Shown one piece after another: positions 13,801 to 25,629 of a stretch of 64,000 bases of DNA (the stretch's first letter is position 1; every line of letters starts with the position of its first letter). The translations under genes were made by a program, and so were the position numbers. The notes under the pieces were generated by a model. That model was not told the DNA's origin. It was given only the letters and a program-made list of their open reading frames with translations, and searched no databases. Source of the stretch: Adineta ricciae (Eukaryota; Rotifera; Eurotatoria; Adinetida; Adinetidae); NCBI GenBank assembly GCA_905250025.1, contig CAJNOJ010000399.1, forward strand, positions 17,924-81,923. Direction: 5' to 3'.

Positions 13801-15960
13801 TTTGATAGTTACTGACGATTGATTTGAGAAATCGTTCCACACCACGACCAAGATTATCATATGCTCCAACGACGAGATTCGGATCTATATTGAGATAATT
13901 CTAATCATCAGCATCGAATACATTAGGTGGATTAAAGACATCAAAATCTGAGTGTTCTCCAACCTTTTCGTCGAAAACAAATGTCAAAATGAGCAAGCAT
14001 TGCTGCTGTTTCAGCGATGATTTGACAACTACTTTCATCAAGATGGATATTCATATCGTGGAAAACGATTTGTAATTAGGTGAGTTCTGATAAAGAGGGA
14101 AATGATCGTAGAACAGATCAATCATTGCGAACAAAGATTGGTATACCCGCATGAAACATTAGTTGAATTGACCAAATAGTAGAGGGGAATGAAGAGAAGT
14201 TTTTCAAGAGAGTAAGATTATTTGTTAATCTAATGTGATGAATATGGGGCATTCTCATAGTCGGTGGTAAAGAGTTATTTTATGACATAGCAAGTGTACG
14301 AAGTTGAAGTGGATAAATCGTGGTAGAATTGTATCGTAATGGAACAATTGTTTCTATTTTAGTTATGTATCCGAATGCATCATCTAATGTGAAAACTTCA
14401 CCAAATGTCCATCGTGAAGTGTACCACACATGAAAAGTTTCTTGATGACAATTATACTAAAAGCAAATAAAAGTAATAATTATCATTATTCACTCAAAGA
14501 AAATTGCGAAGATCCAAATATGTGATAACGCGTTCTCGTTTCCTCTGTTATCATCAGATTAGATCGTTCAACTGAGAATAAGTAAACATATAGTTACTCA
14601 CATAGCAATCAAGATTCGTCATGTGTTCGTATTTTCGATTCAGCCAACGTATCGTATATGTGACACGAACTGTTTCTCGTGGACGGAAGCGGCTTCCGTT
14701 TGGGATCTCTTCACTCAGTTCGATTGCACGACAGTTTTCTTCCGTAACAAATGCAAATTGAGCATCAACTTGACGATTGTCAGCGAACAACGCCGATTTG
14801 TTGACACAATGTAATCCATTGATTGTAATGAAAAGAATCAATGTCATCTGTCGAAGTACAGACATCATATCAGGAGCGGTGAGATATTCAATCATCACCC
14901 AGTTCATTCTCTTGAAATCTTCAAAAATTAAAGGAAAACATTGCCTAAACTAAATTGAATGAACGTAGATTTATCAACTTTGATGATACCAATCTTTTTG
15001 ATAAAACATTATCCGAGTACAAACGAAAGCTATGAATAGCCACATGTAATACTGACAGTGTACTAGAAGGTTTCTTCAAGCAGAGGTAAACGAAGATAGG
15101 TGAGAGGACATTTTATTGTAGTTGGCTGCCACAGTGGAAGAGACATTTCTACATATTGTCCCAGATCGAGTGATCGAAGCACATGTAAACGCGGCAAAAC
15201 GTCTTCTATGTATGTTGCCAATCTGTCGGTTGGGTGTAACACAGTTCCACCAAAGCCCCGCTAGTGATAAAAGAAATTGTTTAGATGAATATATCAATGA
15301 AAAAGATGACATGGCAGTTAAACCCTAGAAGATTCATCGAACTCTTCTAGCTTTTTGTGCAGCTATCTATCGACAGCGTAAAAGTACAGAAAGAAACAAC
15401 TGATTTTACCTTAGTTATTCTTCTTCGTGGAAAACACGTTTCATTGTGAACTTCACTCATGCTCACAGGTCGAAATAAACAGTTTGTTTGTAATGTAAGA
15501 CATTGAAGTGAACGAGAAAACTTGTAAGCATCTGTCAAGTTATGAACACCATATAATCGTAACGTAATCAAATTTGGTCGGTAAGGAAAGCGAGATGGCT
15601 GAAGAGATGATACATCCACATCAACGACAAGTGTCTCATTTTGAGTCAATGGAAGACGGTTGAGAAGCGTATCAAATTTGTACAAAGATGGTGATGATAA
15701 AAATTGTCACAACGATAGACACCTCGTTCGTGTACTAATTGTTGAATGTGATGAAACAAATGACCGAGCGATTTCAGTTTCAATTTGCATATACTGACCA
15801 TAAATAATCAACAACAACTATGTGTTCAGTTGCTTCTTTTGCATTCGACTACAATTTATGGAAAAATCGATTGATCTGACCTGGCCATTGAGTAATAAAT
15901 AGCAAACGGAGGAAAGAAAGTTTTTCATTTGTCATGTTTTGTTGTACATAAGAACGATGA
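13801..15960 (-). pseudogene. Decayed F-box/LRR-like protein gene
   Basis: Reading leftward, protein-like segments appear in order. The segment at 15685-15400 (with LITLRLYGVHNLT) joins across a GT-AG intron to 15262-15080 (VLPRLHVLRSLDLGQ, CPLTYLRLPL). Then, in a different frame, a segment contains LSVLHVAIHSFRLYS. Next is 14920-14605 (MMSVLRQMTLILFITING), which joins across an intron to a segment containing YITKIETIVPLRYN. Leucine-rich spacing and the wording resemble the F-box-like proteins abundant in bdelloid rotifers, but no intact F-box is visible. There is a frame change near 15085, and at least three in-frame stops between about 14290 and 13930 in a frame that otherwise still reads as protein. 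I conclude it is broken. The family is inferred from style rather than a diagnostic motif. Confidence 0.55.
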
Positions 15961-16462
15961 AACTATCGATAAGAATGATAAACAACTCCGTTGATGTACA
16001 AAAAATGGACAGTGCTGAAAATGAACGAATTGCGCAGATTTGATCGGTATATGATAGAAAAGCATTCTGAACATGATTCTCGAGAGGACTTGAAACGACT
16101 TTCTATTTTGCTCTGTTTGTCTGAAATATTTTGTTCTACTGCCCGCTATTTCCTATTGAATACGAAGAATAACAAGATTGATACTACTATGTCAAATGGT
16201 CTTCGAAATACCTAAAACTAGTAATAGATTTCATGATCTGTCTTCAATTTGTGTCACTGATGTACATTGCTTTACTCTTCATTAGATTGAGATCTGAAGT
16301 ATTTATTTATTATGCAGTTGCTTGATGACAAAAGTTAATCTTTATTTTTATTCTTGTTGATCATCGGATAGTTGTTGTTTTTTCTCTTCCACACTCGGTC
16401 AAAAACAAGGCAATACAAAAAACAATTAGATGTTTAGACTATATTTCTTTGTATTGATTGTT
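15961..16462. other. Intergenic DNA
   Basis: Between the F-box-like pseudogene and the RPL18A stop codon. A plus-strand open frame at 15991-16215 shows no domain or signal. Nothing else is recognisable. Confidence 0.35.
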
Positions 16463-17049
16463 TTAAAAATATGTGTGAGGACGACGAGTTGTAAAACGTG
16501 GATGATGTAAACGTTTTGTTGCTTTGTTAACCATTGGAAATCTAGACGAGAAAGTAAACAAAAGTCAATAAACGAAGGATCATTTCATGTCACATACTTG
16601 ATTTTCGAATCATGAAATTGTGTGACATGTGGTCGACGGCAATCTTTAGCGGCTAAACGTTTAATCTTCATGATTTGAATTGTTGATGGTCTGGCACGGT
16701 GTTTGGCACCCATATCTCGGTAACATTGTGTTACAGCTAATGCACGTGTTAAATCCCGATATTCACGGTACATATTGTGTGTACCTGAACGGGAATCGTA
16801 ACGAAGCCAAATACCGAAATTCTTCACGACTAAAGGTTTACGTTCATTGACTAATTTACATTCCACGATTTCACCAGCACTTTTCTTGACACGTTTTAGT
16901 TGACGTAAGAAGAACCAGAAACGTGATTTCGCTTGAACTTCATCAGGTGCATAGATATGCATTTCATAGAGTGGTGGCGTTTTCAATGTAGCTGATGGAA
17001 GTTTACGGCCGATAATGCGATACTCACGGAGATTACCTTTTGCTTTCAT
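16463..17049 (-). CDS. RPL18A: 60S ribosomal protein L18a (eL20)
   Basis: Component of the large cytosolic ribosomal subunit. Two exons (17049-16598 and 16541-16463) join in frame to 176 residues, the same length as the human protein. Invariant stretches such as [31 protein letters not shown] and the C-terminal [10 protein letters not shown] are present. The intron (about 56 nt) falls within K-I-K-F-P near the C-terminus. An acceptor-like TTTTTTTAG lies roughly 50 nt upstream of the ATG, consistent with a 5' UTR intron or spliced-leader acceptor. Nothing is odd about the coding sequence. Confidence 0.97.
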
Positions 17050-18004
17050 GATGATTGTTGTTTCTGTGGTTTTATTTTAGAGACGAAAAACTTATCTAAA
17101 AAAACGGCAAATTTCTGAACATGAATATCAAATCAATAAGCAAAATGTAAAAAAAAGTAAAAGCAACGAAGAAAATAAATAAGGGGGAACGCTTGGATGG
17201 TAAACTATGGAAGTCTATTTGATTGGATTTTGTTCTCCGAAGTTTTATGATGATGAATGGAGGAGTCTATAATAGGTTATATGTGTAATACACAAGATGG
17301 CATTAGATGACGAACATTTCCATTTAGTTAAGTAAGGGTATATGGTGTTAATTAAACAGTTTGCATGTTTGTAAGTCATTTATCACAATTCTATTCATTA
17401 GTTTGGCAAATTTTGTTTTGTTTTGTTTTTATGTATGTGTGTGTGCGTCTTTTAGGCGATATAATCGATTTAGTGTGATGTGTATTTTATTTATGCAACA
17501 ACAGCGGAGACGAGAACTGAAGACAATCATCTTTTTTTTTATCGTTGTCGTCGTTCCGTTGACAAAAGCTTTCGCGCACAAAAGGAAGAACGCTAGAGAG
17601 AGAGAGAGACATGAAGACAAGTAGCTATGGGAAAGAATAAATTACTGTAGGGCGTGGTGTTCCTTCACGTTCTTTTTCTCATTTTTTTTCTATTAGCTTG
17701 GAGTGTGCACACATTTTACATTTTCTTTCAGAACTCCAAGCGTCATTCTCTCAAATTAATTTTTCCTTCTTTACTTGATTTACGTTGATGCTGCCGAAGA
17801 GATGACGTCGACATGGCCTTGTATATTATTTGCCTTTGTACACTACCGGCACCCAGAATATAACAAGGTAGACGGCGACGACGACGACGACGACGATGGT
17901 AAAGATCCTTATTCTGTTACTTGCTGTTCTGTTAATGGGGAANTCATTCCTCATCGACATCATTTGCAACTCAAAGGTCATATAGATCACTTCCATCGCC
18001 TGCA
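17050..18004. other. Divergent promoter region between RPL18A and the Kv-beta gene, with simple repeats and one N
   Basis: Shared upstream region of two divergent genes. It contains GT-rich and GAGAGA tracts (17430-17620), a GAC repeat at about 17874-17897, and a single undetermined base at 17943. Open frames here translate to low-complexity peptides (poly-Asp from the GAC repeat), so I do not call them genes. A non-coding first exon of the Kv-beta gene could lie here. Confidence 0.45.
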
Positions 18005-20069
18005 ATGACAACAACAACAACAGCAACAGTCAATACTCTACATGAAGATAATCCTAATCAATTATTTGATAAAATTGCTAATAACATTTTTCATTTTGAA
18101 CATCAATTGAATAATTTTCATACTTCGTCAATCAATCAGAACATTAACGAAATCTGTATGCCACGTTCGACACGTCATTTATGCGGATCACTTATTCCTT
18201 TGCCATCACCAGCAGCATCGTTGAATCTTGATCAACAATCGATCGAAAATGAACAATCTCATTCTCCTCTTCTTCGTCCTCTACTACCAATTCAAAGAAT
18301 TGATCTGAAATATAGGTCTCATATCGTTTCGAACTTGACTAAGTCATTTCTTCTCCTCCTCATCAAAGAAAAAGACAATTTTCATCATCATTAGCAGAAG
18401 TAACATTTGTTTTTTTTTAGAAATTTGGGCCGTAATGGATTACGAGTTTCTCAATTAGGCCTTGGAACTTGGGTTACATTTGGCGGACAGATATCTGATG
18501 ATGTTGCCGAAGAATTAGTTACGATTGCATATGATAGTGGAATTAATCTCTTCGATACCGCTGAAGTTTATGCAGCTGGAAAGTAAGACAATTTGTTCTT
18601 CTGTTCTGCGTTGTTTTGATTCATGTCCATCCGTAACAGAGCGGAAATAACACTTGGAAAGGTTTTAAAAAAGAAAAAATGGCGACGATCAAGTTATATT
18701 GTCTCGACGAAATTGTTCTGGGGCGGAAAGTATGTGGAGGAGGATTATTGAAAAGAAAACGGAAGAGTTTCTCTTCTATAGGGCTGAAACAGAAAAAGGA
18801 CTTTCAAGAAAACATGTCATTGAAGGTTTGAGAGCGAGCCTCGAGCGTCTACAATTAGATTATGTTGATATTGTTTTTGCTAACAAACCTGATACATCAG
18901 TGCCAATGGAAGGTAAAATGAAAATCCGATGAAAAATTTTCCTCGATTTATTTACTTTTAATTAAAGAAATCGTTCGAGCATTTACACAAGTTATTAATG
19001 ATAATCTTTGCTTTTATTGGGGAACATCAAGATGGTCACCAATGGAAATCATGGTAAATCTCTCATTGTCATTCTTCATCAAAGCACAATCTGTGCGCTA
19101 TCTTTTTTCAAGGAAGCTTATTCAGTTGCACGACAATTTAATTTAATTCCTCCAATATGTGAACAAGCTGAATACCATCTCTTTCAACGTGATAAAGTTG
19201 AAGTACATTTACCCGAGATCTATCATAAAATCGGTACGACTAATTCAACTTGTTTTTCTTCTTGCTCATTAATTCTATTTAGGTATTGGAACAATGACAT
19301 GGTCACCATTAGCATGTGGCTTACTGAGTGGAAAATATGATGATGGTGTACCAATACATTCAAGAGCAGCACTTAAAGTAATACAACATTGAATGAAGAT
19401 AATAGACGAATTTGAATCCTGTTTTTAGGGCTATGGTTGGTTGAAAGAGAAAATTCTGAATGAAGAAGGTCGAAAACAACAAAGCAAATTACGAGAACTA
19501 GCTGTCCTAGCAGCGAAATTTGATTGTACACTCGCTCAATTAGCTATTGGTAGGTGCATTGAGAACAAATGTAAGGTTCTTCATGTCAAGGTCAACGATG
19601 AAATTGGTTCTTTAAGAAAACAAGTCGAACTGAAATAAATGTCACGGTTAATATAGATTTTGATATACATATGTCAAAATAATTAAGTTATCGAAACTCA
19701 TTGTAAGCTGTTAGAAGTTGAGAGAGAAGATCTAAAGAACAAAAATAAGGAGGAAATTTTATTCGATTGATAATCCTGTCTTCTTTCGTAGCCTGGTGTT
19801 TGAAAAGTGAGAGCGTTCACTGTGTTCTACTTGGCGCATCATCTGTCGAACAACTCTACGAAAATCTCAATTCATTACAAGTAAAATCTCGTGATACTCG
19901 TTCTTATTCAATTATTTGAGTTTCTTCTTTGAAGATTGTATCGAAATTAACTCCATCAGTCATGACCGACATCGATCGAATTCTCGGTAATAAGCCAACA
20001 GTACGAGTTTCAACTAAAAACGAAACAAATTTTCAAACACATGTTCAATTACCACAAGCACAGCGATAA
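18005..20069 (+). CDS. KCNAB: Voltage-gated potassium channel beta subunit (aldo-keto reductase fold)
   Basis: Cytoplasmic auxiliary subunit of Shaker-type K+ channels with an NADPH-binding aldo-keto reductase fold. Ten exons (18005-18315, 18421-18582, 18640-18729, 18782-18912, 18968-19053, 19113-19233, 19283-19377, 19429-19549, 19792-19880, 19935-20069) join in frame to 446 residues. The core is unmistakable: [75 protein letters not shown] and [15 protein letters not shown]. The catalytic Asp, Tyr and Lys of the fold are present. The first about 100 residues, starting with a Thr-rich run, match nothing I know, and variable N-termini are usual for the family. Alternative upstream first exons are possible. 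The last intron within the fold (19550-19791) is longer than its neighbours. Confidence 0.95.
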
Positions 20070-20544
20070 TTATTGTTGTTTTCTAATGATTGTATTTTTT
20101 TTTTTTCGTCGTAGTACATATTGTATACGCAGTGTGTGTGCGTGTGTTTTTTCTTTCTTCTTCGTCTTTTTTTTTTTTTATAAAAACTTACAATAATGCT
20201 GTGATTGTGCTAATCTTTTCTTGTTAAATTCCATCAGTTTCAGCAAATCAAAACAAGATTTTTCTTTCTTCATAGAATAGAATGAAACAAACAAATCGAA
20301 TTAAGACTTCTTCCGAAACAATACTCATCTCTAATTAGTTAACTTCCAAGATACATGGAAATCCTTTACGAAAACCTTATTTGTATTCGATCTGGAGATA
20401 GTTCAATGAGAGATCGATTCTGATTGGTCGAAAGAAGAACAATTAGAAGTAGAGGTTAATAACATGAATTTGATTGGATATCAATTGAAATAAAAGAAAA
20501 GCAATATTTTGAAATTATATTACTTCACAGAATCTATTTTCAAT
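20070..20544. other. Intergenic DNA with T-rich tracts
   Basis: Between the Kv-beta stop and the DNAJC21 start. It has T-rich and TG-rich tracts near 20095-20180, likely the 3' end of the Kv-beta transcript. TTACTTCACAG at about 20519-20530, just before the DNAJC21 ATG, looks like a splice acceptor with no visible upstream exon. Confidence 0.4.
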
Positions 20545-22468
20545 ATGCGGTGTCATTACGAAGTACTCGGTGTTGATCAGAACGCGACTGAAGACGATTT
20601 GAAGAAAGCGTATAAGAAATTAGCATTGCAATGGCATCCCGGTTCGTTCAATCGAATGGTTAACTTTTGTTTTTATGAATCGTGTTTCTCTTAGATAAAA
20701 ATCCTGATCGAATAGCGGAAGCGCAACAACGATTTTTAGAAGTTCGAGCTGCTTACGAAGTTCTGTCAGATTCAAGAGAACGTGCTTGGTATGACGCTCA
20801 TCGAGATGTGATGCTGCAAAAAAGTTCTGGCGATGATTATCAAGATGATACAATCAATATCTTTCCGTTTTTTACATCTTCGTGCTACCAAGGATACAAT
20901 GATAGTGAAAATGTATGTTTTGATAAACAATTGATGAATATCATCGATTTCTTTTTCTATTATCTTTAAGGGTTTTTATACGGTCTACAATAAGCTGTTT
21001 AAAGACATAGCTGAACAAGATTTGAAAGCATCCACTGATAAAACAATTGAAATACCCGAGTTCGGAACGTCAGAAAGTTCATATGATGATGTAAGGAATG
21101 ATTTATTTGGTGTTTTTTTTTCGCAAGATTTGTCATTTGATGAACAGGTTGTTGGTCCATTTTATGCATACTGGTCGAGTTACTGTACACTAAGATCGTA
21201 TGTTTGGAAAGAAGAACATGATACACGTGAAGCAATGGATAGACGCGTCCGACGATTGATGGAACAGGAAAATAAAAAACTACGTGATAAAGCGAAAAAG
21301 GAACGGAATGAGGAAGTTCGGGTATGAGAAATCAGTAGACAAAATTTGTAGAAATATGAAATGATTATGTTTAGGAATTAGTTGCATTTGTGAAAAAACG
21401 TGATAAACGAGTACAACTTCGAAAAGTAATGAAAGTTCTCATTCGGAAAGCAAATTCAATTTCGTCTATTTGCAGATTTATCTTGAAGAACAAGCAGCAC
21501 AGAAGAAGAAAACTGATACTGAACGACGAAATCGCGAAAAGCAAAAAAAATTGGAGTAAGATTTTCTTTTAATCGTTTCCATTTCCATGAAATTCACTTT
21601 GTAGAGAATTAGCAAATTACAAAGAATCTCAATGGATGTCATTTCAAGATTTAGAGAAACAATTAGATGACTTGGAAAATTCAGTAAAAAATCAGTTTCA
21701 AGAAGCAAAAATGAATAACAACGACGAAGATCAAAATGACAATCCGGATGATTCCGATGATGATATCAATGAATTATATTGTGTAGCTTGCAATAAATCA
21801 TTCAAATCCGATAAAGCGTAAGAAAAACAAAGTCATGTTTTCCTTTTCACATTCTACTCGCTTCTTTAAAGTTTCCTCAATCATGAAAATTCTCGAAAAC
21901 ATAAAGAATTCGTGCAATTGATGAAAGCACATATTCAACAAGAAAATGAAGATTTATCATTGAATACTCAAGATCAAGTTGAATTAACGAATGCGGATTA
22001 CGATCAATTTGTGCAATTACCCACGAATAACCAATCCAGGTAAATATCATGATGTTTTCATTCGAATGATATCACATATTTGTTTTTCAGTAAATCGAAA
22101 AAGAAGAAGAAGAAACAACGACGAAATAACAAAGAAAATGATGCATCATCAGATGAACAGACTGAAGCATTAGTATCCAATGAACAGAATGAAGACGAAG
22201 AAGAATGCGCAGCACCAACAGTAACTAAAAATAAGGATAAATCGACAACAGAAACAAATCCTGAGGTTTGAATTATGAATGTCTTTGTTTTAATCAATAG
22301 ATTTCATTTCAGACATCGCAAGAACCGATTATTCTTCAATGTTTTGTTTGTAAAGAAGAATTTTCTTCTCGGAATGTCCTCTTTAAACATATTAAAGAAC
22401 TTGATCATGCTAAACCGATTCCGGTTAAATCCGAGCCGAAAGTGAAAGGCAAAAGCAAAAAGAAATAA
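20545..22468 (+). CDS. DNAJC21: DnaJ homologue subfamily C member 21 (60S ribosome maturation co-chaperone)
   Basis: J-domain co-chaperone (yeast Jjj1 relative) that works with Hsp70 and a zinc-finger partner to recycle export factors from late pre-60S particles. The J domain opens [20 protein letters not shown]; the catalytic H-P-D is split by the first intron (20642-20694). The central segment has the family motif [16 protein letters not shown], then [13 protein letters not shown] and a charged coiled coil. Two U1-like C2H2 fingers follow: [24 protein letters not shown] and [23 protein letters not shown] (each split here by context, not contiguous). A Lys-rich tail ends at TAA 22468. There are several short introns. 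A polyadenylation-like AATAAA follows at about 22490. It is the first gene of a close same-strand series with ELOF1 and the next gene. Confidence 0.93.
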
Positions 22469-22588
22469 TAAAAAAATGTGTTAGTTTTCAATAAAAATCA
22501 ACGACAAAATCGTTCTTTTTATTTTTGTCTCTATTGACAAGTTTGTTGATTTGAATCTTTTTCAGATTTTGCTTTCTTTATTAAAAAT

Positions 22589-22941
22589 ATGGGCAAACGA
22601 AAATCCAAACGAAAGCCTCCCCCAAAGCAAAAGCGTATTGAAGCATTGGCTGCTACATTTCCATGTCCATTCTGTTCACATGATCGATCATGTGAAGTGA
22701 AAATGTAAGATAAAACTTTCTTCGTGAAATCTGAATTCATCCGCGATTTTCAGTGATCGAAAAGCTAATGTTGGAACGATTGAATGTCGTATGTGTCGTG
22801 AAGCATATTCAACATCGGTTCATTGTGAGTGTCAAATATTTCGCGTGTGTTGTTCATTATTTGTTGGTTTTAGATTTGAGCGAAGCTGTAGATGTTTACA
22901 ATGCCTGGATTGATGCTTGTGAGGAACAAAATCGGGACTGA
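22589..22941 (+). CDS. ELOF1: Transcription elongation factor 1 homologue
   Basis: Small zinc-ribbon protein associated with elongating RNA polymerase II and transcription-coupled repair. Three exons (22589-22704, 22754-22824, 22874-22941) give 84 residues, against 83 in human. The basic start [16 protein letters not shown], the two CxxC pairs (CPFCSHD and CRMCRE) and the end [19 protein letters not shown] are diagnostic. The start is 120 nt after the DNAJC21 stop; CTTTTTCAG just upstream of the ATG looks like a splice acceptor without its own upstream exon. AATAAA at about 23010 follows the stop. Confidence 0.95.
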
Positions 22942-23082
22942 ATTTGTTGTTGTTTTTTTGTTCTTCGTCTTGAATTTATGTAATTAGATCGATGTGAATA
23001 TTAATAATCCAATAAAAATACTCGAAATCTTAGTTTCTACCTTTCACTGATCGAGCGATTTGTGGTTTTATATTCTTTTCAG

Positions 23083-23646
23083 ATGACGGACATGAAACCA
23101 GTCCTTTTGTTGCTTCCCAAAGCTGTATGTCATAGTTTCTGATTTTCTTTCCTTTTATTTTCATCTAAATATTCGTAGTTACTTAAATCATTTGCGAATG
23201 TGAATGAACTTCCGTTGTCCTATCGTCATTTAACTAAAGGAAGACAATTTTCTATAGTAAGTCATCGAAATCACTTTGCAAAGATTGACAACTTTGTTCT
23301 CCAGGGTGATCATAAATTACGTGCTCGTCGTCAAAATGATTCAACAGCTGAACTGTATTGCTTTCAAAAGAATAGTAAAGGAAACGAAGCACAATTAAGT
23401 AAGTTTTCTCTTTGATACGAATGAGAGAAAAAGCGATCGTTTGCTTTAGTATCATCTCCAGTGGAAACATATTCATTAATTCAAGATATCGATCCGCCAA
23501 TGGATTGCGCACCTAAAGAAGTTACCTTTCGGCCAGATTTTCCAACTGATCTTAAACTTCGTTGTTTACCATTCGGCTCAGATGAACCGAAAGTCAATGG
23601 TACAAAAACCAAAACAAAAAAGAAACGAAAACGTCTAGAAGATTGA
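23083..23646 (+). CDS. Possible RNA polymerase I subunit RPA34/POLR1G-like protein
   Basis: Four exons (23083-23124, 23179-23256, 23305-23398, 23450-23646) join in frame to 136 residues. The N-terminal half has short beta-rich phrases (KPVLLLLPKALLKSF, FSIGDHKLRARRQND, AELYCFQKN), followed by a proline-containing segment LKLRCLPFGSDEP and a strongly basic end KTKTKKKRKRLED that could be nuclear or nucleolar targeting. The overall plan (dimerisation beta-barrel, then a P-F-G box, then a Lys-rich tail) resembles Pol I subunit RPA34/POLR1G, but much shorter than vertebrate forms, and I cannot confirm it by eye. The ATG directly abuts an acceptor (CTTTTCAG|ATG) 141 nt after ELOF1. An alternative is an unrelated small nuclear basic protein. 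Confidence 0.6.
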
Positions 23647-23772
23647 AATTCTAACTGGTTTTCAAATAAATTGTATTGAACATAAAAAAAAGCTTTGAAT
23701 TTGAAAAAAAACATTAAACACACATTCCAACATACACATTTGCTAAATAACATTAGATTAGAATGACATAGT

Positions 23773-24115
23773 TCATATTCGCCGCTGACAACAAGTTGAA
23801 CATTCAAGATTGATAATAGTTTCACTCTCGATGACCGAATAGACAAGCGTGGGTTTACCTTTGGGAGTATTCGAGTATGAGATCAAAGAATTTATACCAA
23901 GATTATAATAAGCTGAATCATCTTTGGTAACTAAAGGGAAAAGTAACTATTGATGAAATTGGTTGCAAAAAAGAATAGACTAACTTTGACAAATCGCTAT
24001 ATTTGTACATGATGAGTCTTCCGAAAATGGCTAACATGGATTGTATTCATCTCACGAAAAGAGACATTTATCTTTAGGTATATGTCGAAAAGCAGGAATC
24101 CATGTTCTAATCCTT
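23773..24115 (-). CDS. Small unrecognised gene, C-terminal exons only
   Basis: Two exons on the minus strand (24115-24056 and 23930-23773) join in frame across a GT-AG intron of about 125 nt. The translation contains EGLEHGFLLFDIYLKINVSF, then SAYYNLGINSLISYSNTP and ends ETIINLECSTCCQRRI. The phase match and protein-like wording support real coding sequence, but I could not find a convincing first exon; MMTIFLLHILCF at 24242 looks like a signal peptide but does not join in phase. No family recognised. It lies tail to tail with the Pol I-like gene and head to head with the next receptor gene. Confidence 0.4.
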
Positions 24116-24428
24116 CTGTAGATAAATGGATACGACCGAATCGCACGCGTTTATAAATACAATTGTTTTTGGTTTATATTGAAGTATGTTCAGTGAGATG
24201 AACATGGAAACAAAGGATATGAAGGAGAAAGATGGTCATCATGGTTTCAAATATCGACTAATGAGCAAAGACATGACAGAGTATTTTTATATAGAAAAGA
24301 TAATGAAATAGTTGAGTAAATAGAGAAAACGAAATGATGAAGATAAATGATAAATAATGATGACGAGTTTTGCTCGTTTATCTTTTATTTATTTCGTGTT
24401 TTTCTTTTGAAACGAAAAGAACCTTCAC

Positions 24429-25338
24429 ATGAAAATGAGTCGAGTTACAAATTGCATTGTCGTTATTTTCGTCAGTGTCCTTTTCTCGGTCATTAGTTCC
24501 GATGATCCCTGTCGTTTTGAATCTAAAGAAAAAGGAGTCATTGACATATCGTCGTTAGCTAACAAAGATGGAAAAGCCGCATTTCCCGATGAAACACCTT
24601 CGATAGGATCTAACTATAGTATGTATTGTGCAGATTCCCCTCGAACTGGATCATGCTTTTTTTTCTATATAGTTTATAGCTACAACCCGTGCAAGTCTTT
24701 TAGTGAAGGCGACACATGTAAAGACGTTGCTGTTTGTCAAGGTTAGATCGCATTTTTATACAATAAGTTTTGAAATTCATTAGTTTGATCTTATTCAGTG
24801 TCGAAAGACAAAACACTTACATTCATTCTCGGTAAGCAAGATAGTGCCAAATGGAACGAAGGAGCTGGTGCCGGCACGAATCCAACAATCGAATATACGT
24901 TTGAACTAAAACACGTCACTGTTGAACTTCAATGTACGGACAGTGCAACTGCTGAGTTGGAAGCGTTAGGTGAAAGTCCAACAAACAATTATAAGTTTCG
25001 TTTACTATCCAAGTGTTCTTGTTGGAACGGATGCAAAGGTAAGTCGTTCATTGAGAAATAGAGATGTCGATGTCAATCATAAGAATCTGTTGCAAATAGC
25101 GGCGGGTGGCGGTGGTTTACCTGGAGGTGTTGTGTTTATCATTATTCTACTGGTTCTTGCTGTGGTTTATATCATTGGATTTGCCATATACAATAAAGTT
25201 CGCCTTCAACGAACAGGTTTGGATATTCTGCCGCATCGAACATTCTGGGTAGCTTTGCCAGTCTATGCAAGAGATGGTGTTATATACATATTTCGACGTG
25301 CTACAGGAAAAGGTGGTCTTGAATACAATAAAATATAG
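24429..25338 (+). CDS. Type I membrane protein resembling cation-dependent mannose-6-phosphate receptor / ATG27
   Basis: Three exons (24429-24741, 24799-25038, 25100-25338) give 263 residues. Predicted signal peptide at residues 3-25 (NCIVVIFVSVLFSVISS). The lumenal part has paired cysteines and YSYNPCKSFSEGDTC, in the manner of an MRH (mannose-6-phosphate receptor homology) domain. A Gly-rich stalk GGGGLPGG precedes a single transmembrane helix (VVFIIILLVLAVVYIIGFAIY). The cytoplasmic tail GLDILPHRTFWVALPVYARD resembles the membrane-proximal tail of the cation-dependent receptor and ATG27-type proteins that cycle between Golgi and endosome. A sorting role for lysosomal or autophagic cargo is inferred; sugar-binding residues are not assessed. 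Confidence 0.7.
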
Positions 25339-25629
25339 AACTGTCCTATATTGCTACTTTAGTTTTTCTTTTTCATTTTGGTCATTTCTTGTAAACTGAA
25401 GTGATTTGACAAAATAAAATACGCATTTTATTCTCTGTAGTAAGACTCTCTTTCTTCGAATTCTAATGTATAACTAGCGCTCTCTTCAGATATATATTTC
25501 AATTGGACAGAATTACAGTCAAGATTACAGTTCGGTCGTTCGATTCGATCTTTTACGTACTAAAACTGACACAATTACCTATCGAGATAAAACATTCACA
25601 ACCTAGATTTCCATACTTACTTTAGATGG

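Noticed and set aside
17361-18008. Short open frames upstream of the Kv-beta gene, including a poly-Asp peptide
   Set aside because: They derive from GT, GA and GAC repeats and an undetermined base; no family wording.
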